Source of the DNA: JBBTTE01 sp038064375
GTDB lineage: Bacteria > Patescibacteriota > Saccharimonadia > Saccharimonadales > UBA4665
Length of the DNA: 64,000 bases
Direction of reading: 5' to 3'
NCBI GenBank assembly: GCA_038064375.1
Contig: JBBTTF010000001.1
Span: 434,001 to 498,000, forward strand
Shown: one piece after another, positions 1-7,779 of the stretch
Layout: every line of letters begins with the position of its first letter
Numbering within the stretch: position 1 is the stretch's first letter
Position numbers and translations under genes: made by a program
Notes under the pieces: generated by a model
Databases searched by the model: none
The model's input: only the letters and a program-made list of their open reading frames with translations
What the model was told of the DNA's origin: nothing

Positions 1-396
1 AGGTTTGATGATCGTGATCAAATTCGAACATTTACTGGAGATTTGGCGGGAATTGCCCAGAGTGTGATTGCTATGGATGCTGACTATTTGAATCGTCCTA
101 GTGGACGAGCTGGAAACAGTGCTAACTTAAAAATTGTTGTTAGCCCCTATGCGCGTGACCCTTATGACAGTATTTTTGTTCGCTACAGCATACTTGGTGT
201 TAGCACTAAATCGGTTGAGTTTGACGATATGTTTAGTCAACTAGCCAGCGAATATGTCGTTAAAGAGCTTGATCCAATTGCTCGCAAACAAATGGGATCA
301 GTTCTCGATATGTACCTTCAAACACACCCTGATCTTAGGGGTGACCAACGCATCCTAAGAGTTAAGTCGCTTTGCGAGGAGCATCAAGATGGCTAG
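1..396 (+). CDS. hypothetical protein, 5' end outside the window
   Basis: The reading frame is open from the first base with no stop until 394-396, so the gene starts upstream and 131 C-terminal residues are visible; an internal TTG at 43 is an unlikely start. I recognise no domain. The visible part has no membrane segment and mixes acidic and basic residues. The stop lies inside the next gene, whose ATG is at 389, so the two overlap by 8 bases and are probably translated as an operon. Function unknown. Confidence 0.6.
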   Translation, partial: RFDDRDQIRTFTGDLAGIAQSVIAMDADYLNRPSGRAGNSANLKIVVSPYARDPYDSIFVRYSILGVSTKSVEFDDMFSQLASEYVVKELDPIARKQMGSVLDMYLQTHPDLRGDQRILRVKSLCEEHQDG

Positions 397-1327
397 CGAA
401 CACCAGATGTTTAATCGGGCACAAGCCAAGTGGAGTGGTCTCATCGAGGCCGGCAACTTAAGCGTTCCAGTGGAGATCGGTCGCACAGCCGTAATCAGTT
501 CTTACTTTACAGACGAAGAACCAGACACGGTTACCGGTATGAGCGAGCTAGCAATGTTTAGAGGCGAAGCACTAGACCTAGCCGACAGAATTCAACAGTC
601 TGGCGGTGATCCCGAGTTGGCAATTGATGCAACGCGTCACGACATCAATCGTCTCATACAAGATCCTGAAATAGCCAACATCTATGTTATTGGCAACGGC
701 TCTTTATCATCACTATTGTTGGATGTTAAGGACTACTACGATTGGAAATCGGTTTCTGAAGCTACGACTCACATCAAACAAGGTATTTTTGTGCAGCGAC
801 AATGCGGCAACTTGTCTAGAGTTCGCAATGTGCCAATGGGTCTATTTGCGATTACTGATCCAAGAAATGTTCATGCAGCGCTTGGCGATGATTTTTACCC
901 CTTAAACTTGGATGATGTTGAGAATGAAAAGATTAAACCTGTTTTTGGTACCGACCAAGTTGATTACGATAGCATTAGAAGGCTGGGCGCAAAGGCCCAG
1001 CCTTCTAATATTACGGAGCGCGAGGCTGACGATGCTCAGTTGCAGTCTGACGTTCAGTATCGTGGTAACTTCTTCGAGCGCTTTATAGAACTTAAAGCTA
1101 TTGCAGAAGGTCGTGCAAGTGACTCTCAAGTTATATACATAAGAATGGTCAAAGAAAGATTTGGCCTAGATCTTCTGGACTTCTACGAGAATAATATTCA
1201 ACTTTGTGAAGCAATTAATGATGCCGTAGAAGCCAAAGAGTCTTGGGAAGTTGTAAACTCGCTATTAGAGCAGGCTTACAGTTTGCTTGAGCCAACCACG
1301 CTTAATGCACCTTTCTTGGCCAAATAG
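389..1327 (+). CDS. hypothetical protein, 312 aa
   Basis: ATG at 389 has a good Shine-Dalgarno site (GAGGAG at 376-381) inside the end of the preceding gene, which fixes the start and suggests translational coupling. The protein is soluble and acidic with no signal peptide or membrane segment. Residues about 105-115 carry a hydrophobic strand (IYVIGNGSLSSLLLD) of the kind that starts an alpha/beta domain, but I cannot name a family. A perfect 15-base inverted repeat lies within the coding region at 974-1009. The gene ends directly against the convergent EamA-type transporter gene. Confidence 0.65.
   Translation: MASEHQMFNRAQAKWSGLIEAGNLSVPVEIGRTAVISSYFTDEEPDTVTGMSELAMFRGEALDLADRIQQSGGDPELAIDATRHDINRLIQDPEIANIYVIGNGSLSSLLLDVKDYYDWKSVSEATTHIKQGIFVQRQCGNLSRVRNVPMGLFAITDPRNVHAALGDDFYPLNLDDVENEKIKPVFGTDQVDYDSIRRLGAKAQPSNITEREADDAQLQSDVQYRGNFFERFIELKAIAEGRASDSQVIYIRMVKERFGLDLLDFYENNIQLCEAINDAVEAKESWEVVNSLLEQAYSLLEPTTLNAPFLAK
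974..1009. repeat. perfect 15-bp inverted repeat inside a coding sequence
   Basis: Bases 974-988 and 995-1009 are exact reverse complements (attagaaggctgggc and its complement) around a 6-base loop gcaaag. RNA of either strand would form a strong hairpin within the 312-residue orphan gene, at about codons 196-207. There is no T tract after it, so it is not a standard terminator. Confidence 0.85.
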
Positions 1328-2206
1328 CTACACCGATAAGATTATGATACCGGCGACAGCTACAAGTCCACCGATTATTGGTATTGTCTGTTTCTTCTCG
1401 TCGAAATGTCTCAATGCTAGAAATACTGTGAGTGCTGGGTAGCAGGCAGATATTGCAGTGATAACTGCGGGCGATTGAGAATGTGCGAGTCCAATGGCGA
1501 ATATTATACCGCCGAATAGTTGGGTGAATGCCGTTATAAGTATGAACCGATCCTTCAAAAAGCTAATATCGAGGCTTTGTTTTAAGTTATGGCCTACAAC
1601 AAAGAATAGTATTAGTAACAAGGCAATAAGCCCCGTGAATGTATCTATAAGTGTGGCTTTCTGCCAGCCTATCGATTCCACGGCCTGACTAAGTAGCGCA
1701 TACGCGAAGCCCCAGAGTATAAACGTTGTAAAACCAAACAACACACCTCTGGATATTCTTCTCTCTGATTGTTTTGACTCAAATATGCCAGAGGCTGTAA
1801 CAATACCGACCACGACAATTAATATGCCTAGTATGTCTAAGCTGCGTAGTGAACCATTAAAGAGTAGCAAAATCGCCAAAGTGCTAATTAGTGGGTATGC
1901 GCTACTTATGGGGCTTACCAGGCTAACAGGCCCAGCGGTTAGCCCTTTATAAAACATGTATAGACCAAGCTCAATACATATGCCTGAAGCTACGGCGTAT
2001 GCAATTCCAACATGCTGCCAACCCATGTTGCCTGAATTTAAGAGATAGATTACAGCGTATGTGAAAACGCCAATAATGGATACCCAAATGGCTGCAGTCT
2101 CAGGGCTATTGCGTTTTGAAGCTTTGGCGGCAAAGAAATCAGAAGCGCCCCACGCCAACGCGGCGGTCAAGCCAAAAAGTAGTGTTGCTAGTTGAGTAGA
2201 GACCAT
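1328..2206 (-). CDS. EamA/DMT-family transporter, 292 aa
   Basis: This is an integral membrane protein of the drug/metabolite transporter type: about ten hydrophobic helices in two five-helix EamA repeats, an early AWGASDFFAAKASKR segment and a GPVSLVSPISSAYPL segment typical of the conserved helix pairs. Such carriers export or import small metabolites through the inner membrane; the substrate cannot be read from sequence. The stop abuts that of the convergent upstream gene. A TATTAT element 6 bases before the ATG suggests a leaderless transcript from its own promoter. Confidence 0.85.
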   Translation of the reverse strand: MVSTQLATLLFGLTAALAWGASDFFAAKASKRNSPETAAIWVSIIGVFTYAVIYLLNSGNMGWQHVGIAYAVASGICIELGLYMFYKGLTAGPVSLVSPISSAYPLISTLAILLLFNGSLRSLDILGILIVVVGIVTASGIFESKQSERRISRGVLFGFTTFILWGFAYALLSQAVESIGWQKATLIDTFTGLIALLLILFFVVGHNLKQSLDISFLKDRFILITAFTQLFGGIIFAIGLAHSQSPAVITAISACYPALTVFLALRHFDEKKQTIPIIGGLVAVAGIIILSV

Positions 2207-2218
2207 ACCAGAATAATA

Positions 2219-2722
2219 CTACTTTAACTCGACAACTTTTAGTTGACCTTGATTCTGCAGATAAAGATTAAAGGGCATGGTGATGTTTTCTGCCTCTGTT
2301 AGGCCTAGTTCTTGCTCAACGCTGTTGAGCTCACTGCTTGGGTAGTATAGAACGACTGACATCAAGGAAGAGTTGATTGTGTACAGACCAATGGTGCCAC
2401 CTTTGTATTCGTAATCAGTGTTTGTCATGTCGACTACATCAACTTCGCCAAAGCCGTGCTGCTTTAGCCAGTCAAAGCCGGCATTTTTGTCCTTTACGGG
2501 AATAGTCTCTCGCAGTGTGAACTTGCCATCTTTTTCGTCCAAAATATGGATAGCGAATGTTTGGTCATCGTGCGCAACTAGCTTTGTCGCTCCTAGGCCA
2601 TCTTGCTTTGCGTAATAATGCGTTGAGGATTTGGTCGACATTGGCGCGACGTTAGCTTTAGCTAGAACACGCTCAATGTTGTCGAACGAAGCTAGGCGAT
2701 ATTTCTTTTCTTGGTGAGCCAT
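2219..2722 (-). CDS. hypothetical protein, possible CYTH-like fold, 167 aa
   Basis: A soluble 167-residue protein. An N-terminal EKKYR motif, a YYAKQDG stretch near residue 36, a RETIPVKDK strand followed by a helix ending in KQHGF, and a later strand with VEQELG follow the rhythm of CYTH domains (class IV adenylate cyclase or thiamine triphosphatase type), but the diagnostic ExExK signature is degenerate, so this is a guess from pattern. It lies just upstream of the EamA transporter gene on the same strand. TGC-TACTAT ends 6 bases before the start. Confidence 0.5.
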   Translation of the reverse strand: MAHQEKKYRLASFDNIERVLAKANVAPMSTKSSTHYYAKQDGLGATKLVAHDDQTFAIHILDEKDGKFTLRETIPVKDKNAGFDWLKQHGFGEVDVVDMTNTDYEYKGGTIGLYTINSSLMSVVLYYPSSELNSVEQELGLTEAENITMPFNLYLQNQGQLKVVELK

Positions 2723-2772
2723 CCTTTAATAGTAGCAAATAAGGTCTAATGCTATGTCTACGTGATGATACA

Positions 2773-3963
2773 ATGGCGACAATGTATGCTTTAAAACGAC
2801 GTTTATTGCCACTCTATGCGTCTAGTTTGGCCACGGGCTTCATGTTTCACTATTCGATCATATTTCCTTACATGAATAGCCTTGGATTTAGTACATCTCA
2901 GCTTGTAACCTATGCAATCGTTGCTAACGCGGCCGTAATCTTAATAGAAGTTCCAGCAGGCTTGCTCGCTGATCGTTGGAGCCGAAAAGGTGTCCTACTA
3001 CTATCTTTAGTATTTATGGCGGTCGGTTGTATGCTCTTTGGCTCGGCTGAGAGTTACTTTAGTTTTATTCTAGCCACAGTTTTTGCTGGCTTGTATTTTG
3101 GTATGTCTAGCGGGGTGCAGGAAGCGATGGTTTATGATGTATTGGTCGAAAATCATGACCGTAAGAATTACGAAAAACTATTAGGGTATTTGCACAGCAC
3201 ACATACCGTAGGATTAGTTTTAAGCTCAATTGCTGGAGCAGTTTTAGCGAGCGTATTTAACTTTCGGCTGCCGTTTTATTTGAGTCTAGTGAGCTGCATA
3301 GTCGGGTTTGTGGTCCTAGCATTTTTCAAGGAGCCTCGTTTGCACAGAGAAGTCGAGTCGGCTCATTTGATCAAACACATCACAAGTCTATTTAATCTAC
3401 TGACCAAACATCCGGAAACACGACTGCTGGTGTTAACTAACGTTTTAATCGGCATTACATTTTGCTTCATATTAGAGGTTGATCCTTTATGGCCAATAGC
3501 ACTTGGACTTGCCACTATTTGGTATGGACCGCTTAACGCATTGTTGCTATCCAGCCAAGGGCTAGCTGGTCTTATAACTGGTGTGGCTAGTGTAAGGCTT
3601 TGGCTAATACGATTACTTGGTCTAGGCTTATTGTTGGCTGCACTTGGGCTAACGATTCAAAACATATATCTAGTGGTTATAAGTCAGTTTGTTCTGGCAA
3701 CTTGTTCGACGACTCTCATGATTCTTTTGAGCGGCCGTATTCAGGATACGCTACCAGCGTCGCAGCGTTCTGGAAGCGAATCGGCAATCAGCACAATATC
3801 AAGATTGTCATTTATTGCTCTGTTGCCGTTGTTTTCGATCGTCGCTCAAAAGCAATCAGTCTTTATCGCAGCGTGGATATTAGTCGTCATCGCCCTATTT
3901 GCAGTTGTTGGACTGGGCCGTAGTTTTCGTCATGATAATATCAGGTTTGAACGCTCTATATAG
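2773..3963 (+). CDS. MFS transporter, 396 aa
   Basis: Twelve hydrophobic helices predicted by eye and the loop 2-3 signature of the major facilitator superfamily (GLLADRWSRKGVLL, residues about 62-75, matching the G-x-x-x-D-R/K-x-G-R-R pattern). Inner-membrane transporter; substrate unknown. A further in-frame start exists at 2749, but the ATG at 2773 begins the natural hydrophilic N-terminus (MATMYALKRR) and has ATGATA just before it. Divergent from the CYTH-like gene. Confidence 0.85.
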   Translation: MATMYALKRRLLPLYASSLATGFMFHYSIIFPYMNSLGFSTSQLVTYAIVANAAVILIEVPAGLLADRWSRKGVLLLSLVFMAVGCMLFGSAESYFSFILATVFAGLYFGMSSGVQEAMVYDVLVENHDRKNYEKLLGYLHSTHTVGLVLSSIAGAVLASVFNFRLPFYLSLVSCIVGFVVLAFFKEPRLHREVESAHLIKHITSLFNLLTKHPETRLLVLTNVLIGITFCFILEVDPLWPIALGLATIWYGPLNALLLSSQGLAGLITGVASVRLWLIRLLGLGLLLAALGLTIQNIYLVVISQFVLATCSTTLMILLSGRIQDTLPASQRSGSESAISTISRLSFIALLPLFSIVAQKQSVFIAAWILVVIALFAVVGLGRSFRHDNIRFERSI

Positions 3964-3994
3964 GCTGCAGAATCTTGCGAATACTCAAATATGG

Positions 3995-4003
3995 TGTTAT
4001 TGT
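3995..4003 (+). promoter_or_regulatory. extended -10 for the leader peptide
   Basis: TG-T-TATTGT ends 6 bases before the ATG at 4010, the same spacing seen at many leaderless starts in this window. It would start transcription at or next to the leader-peptide start codon. Confidence 0.5.
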
Positions 4004-4009
4004 AAAAGT

Positions 4010-4078
4010 ATGAAGAAATACAACTTCGCATCACTTATAGCCGGCCGCAACTACCGTATTAACGGGGGCTGTTCTTGA
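4010..4078 (+). CDS. putative attenuator leader peptide, 22 aa
   Basis: A 22-codon reading frame (MKKYNFASLIAGRNYRINGG followed by Cys-Ser) begins with ATG 6 bases after an extended -10 and ends at TGA 4076-4078. It sits in front of an antiterminator/terminator pair, and its last codons are the antiterminator 5' arm. A ribosome at the stop would cover that arm and favour the terminator; a ribosome stalled earlier would leave it free. Candidate control codons are Asn (5, 14, 18), Tyr (4, 15) and Arg (13, 16); I cannot choose between them. No homologue recognised. Confidence 0.5.
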   Translation: MKKYNFASLIAGRNYRINGGCS

Positions 4079-4130
4079 AGTTGTAAAATAATAAAGCCTT
4101 AACAGCCCCTGCAAATCACAGGGGCATTTT
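4064..4130 (+). promoter_or_regulatory. antiterminator/terminator switch (attenuator)
   Basis: GGGGCTGTT at 4065-4073 is an exact complement of AACAGCCCC at 4101-4109. The latter overlaps the 5' arm of a second hairpin, GCCCCTG (4105-4111) with CAGGGGC (4119-4125), followed by ATTTT. The two helices cannot coexist, and the second looks like an intrinsic terminator. With the leader peptide this matches the classic transcription attenuation layout. The target would be the 4149 gene and the racemase. Confidence 0.65.
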
Positions 4131-4148
4131 AATTGTTAAGGATTTAAG

Positions 4149-4749
4149 ATGAAAACTATTGTTGAAGCGGGCCATTACTATCAGGTAAATGGTCCATCAG
4201 TGTTAAGTGTAAAAGGTTGGGATATAGGTAAAGATTTTGTAGCAAGTCAGGCTGATGCCGAGCTGGTACTGTTTGTCGATGACTACCATAAAGAACAAAC
4301 ATTTATGGAGCCAGGAGATACGTTCTTCGAGCCAGATGAAGCCGCTCAAGTTGCTGATGCACTCATGAGCGAGGCAGACCATGTATTTAGCGAAGCCGCC
4401 CTAGCAAAAGTTGCATCTCAAAAAATGTGTCAACTTCTTGAGGACGGCTTAGTCAAGTTAAAGAAAGGTGTTTTGTCGGCATGTGGTGTACGTCTTGGCT
4501 GTCTTCGTCGGCTCTGACATTGCCACATTCAGCCCTACCTGTGTCTTTTTGGATTACATATTACTGCTTGAAAAGGTTGAGCTAGGCGAAGAGCAGGTGA
4601 CAATCCTGCCAGAAACTTACAATAAGCAACAAGCGCAGCTTACAGCCGTGCTTGGCAAATTAGTAGTGCCAAAATTGGCAAGCTATAAAAGCATTTTTCA
4701 TAGCCTTGACCATAAGGACACCACCGTCTACGAAGAGGTGCACGTATGA
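4149..4749 (+). pseudogene. frameshifted gene of unknown family (about 199 aa if repaired)
   Basis: ATG at 4149 has AAGGA 6 bases upstream. The first frame runs 122 codons to a stop at 4515, but a second frame takes over near 4470 and continues to TGA 4747-4749, which overlaps the racemase ATG (ATGA). Dropping one T from the TTTT run at 4471-4474 joins the frames into one 199-residue protein. The overlap shows that the second frame is the natural end. The joined protein has an acidic N-half and a hydrophobic YVLAVFVGSD segment at about 115-124. Family unknown. A real mutation, a sequence error or programmed +1 shifting all fit. Confidence 0.6.
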
Positions 4750-5453
4750 AAACTACATTACCTCCCAAGATAGGTATTGTTTCTGGTGTTGGGCCATTGG
4801 CTGGCGCGGATGTATTGGCCAAGACATTCAAAAACGCGGCTAATATATACGGTGCGATAGAGGATAGCGAGTATCCTGACTTACTGCTTCTAAATCACGG
4901 TATTGAGGGTGTCGATAATATCGGCACTCTTAATGACGCATTTGAAAAGGAAATTGTAAGTATGGTGCAGCACCTTGAAGGCCAAGGCTGTAATATCATT
5001 GGGATTGCCTGCAATACAGCACATACATATCTGGACAAAATTAAAATCAAACCACAAACGACATTAGTAAACCTAATAGATATAGTTTCAAAGGTGGCAA
5101 AAGACACAAGGAGGAGTTACTTGTTACTTACCTCAGGCACTTCAAAACAGCAAAAGCTATACCATAGGTACCTCGATAAGCATGCTGTTCTATTTCAGGA
5201 GTCTACTCAAACACAACAGGTATTACTTGATAAGGCAATTGGTCTTGTCATGGCTCACAAGCTCGATGAAGCAGGTGCTTTGCTCGAGGAGGTGCTGAGA
5301 TCTGCAAAATCAGAAGGCCACAAGGCGGTTATAGCCGGCTGCACAGAGCTGCCTATAGCGATCGCACATTGTAAGGATTTAGTGGGGATGTATGTAATCG
5401 ATTCGAATGAAGAGCTAGCAAAGGCCATGTTGAAAAAATACTATAAGGTTTAG
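4746..5453 (+). CDS. aspartate/glutamate racemase family protein, 235 aa
   Basis: Cofactor-independent amino-acid racemase fold: N-terminal GVGPLAG (14-20), first catalytic cysteine in ACNTAH (Cys89) and second in AGCTELP (Cys199). Both cysteines needed for two-base racemisation are present. Length (235) fits the aspartate racemase branch (about 230) better than MurI (about 265). The product would be a D-amino acid, perhaps D-Asp or D-Glu for peptidoglycan; the substrate is uncertain. Its ATG overlaps the stop of the frameshifted gene, with GAGGTG as ribosome site, so it belongs to the attenuated operon. Confidence 0.85.
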   Translation: MKTTLPPKIGIVSGVGPLAGADVLAKTFKNAANIYGAIEDSEYPDLLLLNHGIEGVDNIGTLNDAFEKEIVSMVQHLEGQGCNIIGIACNTAHTYLDKIKIKPQTTLVNLIDIVSKVAKDTRRSYLLLTSGTSKQQKLYHRYLDKHAVLFQESTQTQQVLLDKAIGLVMAHKLDEAGALLEEVLRSAKSEGHKAVIAGCTELPIAIAHCKDLVGMYVIDSNEELAKAMLKKYYKV

Positions 5454-5458
5454 CGGCG

Positions 5459-7093
5459 CTATCGGCCAATAGTATGTACTTCGCCGCCGATCTTGTCTCG
5501 GAAGTAGCCATCGTGACTGACGTAGATGATTGCGCCGCTGTACCTGCTCAGGGCAGTCTCTAGTTCTTCAATACTTGGCAGGTCGAGGTGGTTGGTGGGT
5601 TCATCGAGGATCAATAGTTGGGGTGAGTTTGCTAACATCGCAATAATTTGGAAACGGGCTTTTTGGCCGCCGCTCAATTGTTTAATTGGGATTTTACCGT
5701 CTCCTTCGGTGAATAAGTAGTCACTCATGAGGTTGCGGACCTTAGTGGTGTTGATTGAAAGACTACGGTCTAAGTACATTCTTTCGATCGCCGTTTCTAG
5801 GGTTAGGTCAAAATAAGTGGGTGACACTTCTTGTTCGTAAATACCAATCCGGACGTGTGGATCGAGGGAGATTGATCCGCTGTAGGTGGTGATGGCTTTG
5901 TCGCCCAAGATTGATTTTATAAGCGTCGTTTTGCCAGCACCGTTACGGCCACGGAGCTCAACGGCCTGACCTTCGCGAAGATCAATGTTGAGGCCATCAA
6001 ATAATGGGTGGTCGTAACCAATGCTCAGATCACGTATAGATACCAGAACGTGCGCACTCCTTGAGTCGTTGTTCTTAAGATTGATCCGGACATTCTTGGC
6101 CTTAAACTTGTCGTATTGGGCGGCGGTTTTGTAGTTGAGCTCGGCTGCTGATTCTTTGTCGATCCAGAAAGCAGGCTTCTCTTTGGCTTGTAGCTCGGCC
6201 AGCTCGGCCCTAGAACTATTCTCTAATCTTTTAAATTTTTGGATGGTGCCTGGATTACGTGATTTTTCTTTGAGGCGTTGATAGTCAATGACTTTTACTT
6301 TTAGGTTAGCTATGCGTTTTTCGACCATCTCAAAGTCGTTCATTTGGCTTCCTGTGCTGACAGCATTTTGCTTGAGGTATGCGTCATAGTTGCCCTTAAA
6401 ACTTGCCGAGCCTTGCGCGGTAATATCAATAATACGATCGACTTCTCGTAGTACGTCGCGGTCATGTGTAATAACGAGTGCTGCCTCTTGGGCAGTTTTC
6501 ATCCAGTCGATAAACTGAGCCTTGGCAACATAGTCCATGTGGTTTGTCGGCTCATCAATTAGTGCTAGATGCGCATCAGAGTGCATGATTTTAATAATTT
6601 CTACCAAACGTTTCTGTCCGCCGGAGAGACTGGCAAATGACTTGTGGGCGATATCGTACAGTTGAAAGTTATCAAGTTCGCGCTCGATTTGCTCCTCGAT
6701 ACGATAAAAACCCTTGTCATCAAAACGTTCCAGAGCGTTGGTGTACTCATGAATCTTGTGCATGTTGTCGCCCATTGTGGCAGGATAAGTCTCGATAATA
6801 TGACTGAGCTGCGTGTACTCTGGCAGGCCGGCCAAAACGTATTGAAGTACTGTAAGGTCGCCAACGTCATGATGCTCCTGTTGAGTGGCAACAACCACTG
6901 TTCCGCGCTTATAAGTAATGCTACCGCTGAAGTCCTTGTCGGTTCCGGCGAGAATTCCAAACAAGGTTGACTTGCCAACGCCGTTACGGCCGACAATGCC
7001 GATCTTTTCTTTGTTGTCGATCGAGAAGCCTACATTAGCTAGGAGTGCTTTGGGCCCAAAAGATTTTTCTGTAATGGTAATGTCTGCAATCAT
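5459..7093 (-). CDS. ABC-F family ATPase, 544 aa
   Basis: Two ABC domains without membrane segments. Walker A GRNGVGKST (35-43) and GRNGAGKTT in the second half, signatures LSGGQKR and LSGGQKA, Walker B DEPTNHMD and DEPTNHLD, joined by a basic linker of about 60-80 residues rich in Lys/Arg (around 255-335). This is the ABC-F architecture (EttA, Uup, resistance factors) that binds the ribosomal E site and acts in translation. Which subtype cannot be told. It faces the racemase gene tail-to-tail with 5 bases between. Confidence 0.93.
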   Translation of the reverse strand: MIADITITEKSFGPKALLANVGFSIDNKEKIGIVGRNGVGKSTLFGILAGTDKDFSGSITYKRGTVVVATQQEHHDVGDLTVLQYVLAGLPEYTQLSHIIETYPATMGDNMHKIHEYTNALERFDDKGFYRIEEQIERELDNFQLYDIAHKSFASLSGGQKRLVEIIKIMHSDAHLALIDEPTNHMDYVAKAQFIDWMKTAQEAALVITHDRDVLREVDRIIDITAQGSASFKGNYDAYLKQNAVSTGSQMNDFEMVEKRIANLKVKVIDYQRLKEKSRNPGTIQKFKRLENSSRAELAELQAKEKPAFWIDKESAAELNYKTAAQYDKFKAKNVRINLKNNDSRSAHVLVSIRDLSIGYDHPLFDGLNIDLREGQAVELRGRNGAGKTTLIKSILGDKAITTYSGSISLDPHVRIGIYEQEVSPTYFDLTLETAIERMYLDRSLSINTTKVRNLMSDYLFTEGDGKIPIKQLSGGQKARFQIIAMLANSPQLLILDEPTNHLDLPSIEELETALSRYSGAIIYVSHDGYFRDKIGGEVHTIGR

Positions 7094-7120
7094 AAAAAAC
7101 TCTGTGCACTACCTTCTTAA

Positions 7121-7146
7121 TTAAAAAGACTTCCTACGAAGTCTTT
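7121..7146 (-). terminator. intrinsic terminator after tRNA-Gln
   Basis: On the minus strand AAAGACTTC and GAAGTCTTT (9 bp, positions 7138-7146 and 7125-7133) enclose GTAG and run into TTTTTAA. It lies 30 bases past the tRNA-Gln 3' end and before the ABC-F gene. Confidence 0.8.
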
Positions 7147-7175
7147 GGTTCGAACTTATTAGTTCCAGTTTCGCT

Positions 7176-7249
7176 TGGCTGGGGATGAGGGATTCGAACC
7201 CCCGATCGCGGAACCAGAATCCGCTGCCTTACCACTTGGCCAATCCCCA
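7176..7249 (-). tRNA. tRNA-Gln (anticodon CTG)
   Basis: Minus-strand cloverleaf: acceptor TGGGGAT pairs with ATCCCCA, anticodon stem GCGGA/TCCGC holds loop TTCTGGT with CTG in the anticodon position (complement of 7215-7217), and the T arm carries the GGTTCGAATCC loop. Discriminator G is followed by an encoded CCA. It reads CAG (Gln). With gatCAB in the same window, this tRNA is probably charged with Glu and then amidated. Confidence 0.93.
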
Positions 7250-7296
7250 ATGTACAGGGGTTGATTATATAGCTTCAGACGTTAAAAACCAAGGCT

Positions 7297-7518
7297 TTAG
7301 GACTGTTTGTCAGAATCTTCCTGAACCGGTAGACTGTCAGGTATTTCCATAAGATATTTGACCGGCGCTATGCTCGCACGCAGTCTGCCTTCGTGCGGAT
7401 TAAGATCGACTCCTGCGAGTTGGTCCTTGGCCGCTGCCACTCCGGTGACAATAGCTGCCGCAAATCTAATAACAATGTTTCGATCAGGCAAATTGGGAGT
7501 TTCGTGTTCTGCTGACAT
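7297..7518 (-). CDS. small hypothetical protein, 73 aa
   Basis: Start chosen at 7518 (MSAEHETPNL) because TGA-TATATT ends 7 bases before this ATG; a longer frame to 7554 would include the promoter. The protein has a central hydrophobic AAAIVTGVAAA patch (about 18-28), perhaps a short helix, and an acidic C-terminus. No family recognised. It lies between tRNA-Gln and the divergent metK leader. Confidence 0.5.
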   Translation of the reverse strand: MSAEHETPNLPDRNIVIRFAAAIVTGVAAAKDQLAGVDLNPHEGRLRASIAPVKYLMEIPDSLPVQEDSDKQS

Positions 7519-7607
7519 GGTATGTAATATATCATAAAAATAGCAACAAGTCAAATATATATTGAATCCAGAAAAAGTTGAAACATCCAGCTAGGTGTGT
7601 GATATAG

Positions 7608-7637
7608 TTGAAAGCGTTAACAATTTATAAATATACA
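7608..7637 (+). promoter_or_regulatory. metK promoter
   Basis: TTGAAA at 7608-7613 and TATACA at 7632-7637 are separated by 18 bases. Initiation would fall near 7644, right at the first paired bases of the riboswitch. Confidence 0.5.
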
Positions 7638-7735
7638 GAGTGCGGGGAGAGATCTAGCTCGTTGAACCGCCAGCAACCTGTCCATTAAGGAAAAGGTGCT
7701 CCATCTAGTCCCCATGGTCGGGAGAAGATATTGCT
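7638..7735 (+). ncRNA. SAM riboswitch aptamer (SAM-I/SAM-IV clan)
   Basis: The leader of metK holds the SAM-clan core: CCGCCAGCAACCTG at 7668-7681 and AAGGTGCT at 7693-7700, whose AGC-AACCT/AGGT-GCT pairing matches the conserved P3 helix (GGCAACC with GGTGC in the family). A closing helix GGGGA (7644-7648) with TCCCC (7709-7713) and a further 3' arm around GGTCGGGAGAAG fit the fold. Placement before SAM synthetase supports SAM sensing. The exact subclass is unresolved. Confidence 0.85.
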
Positions 7736-7741
7736 TGCTTG

Positions 7742-7779
7742 ATATCCTTTCTCGATACATCGGAAGAAAGGATATTTTT
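7742..7779 (+). promoter_or_regulatory. riboswitch expression platform: hairpin, Shine-Dalgarno and U tract
   Basis: ATATCCTTTCT (7742-7752) and AGAAAGGATAT (7765-7775) form a perfect 11-bp stem followed by TTTTT that runs straight into the metK ATG at 7780. The 3' arm contains the only Shine-Dalgarno-like sequence (AAAGGA, 7767-7772). The hairpin could both stop transcription and hide the ribosome site. GATAT at 7727-7731 can pair with ATATC at 7742-7746 as the alternative fold when SAM is scarce. Confidence 0.75.
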
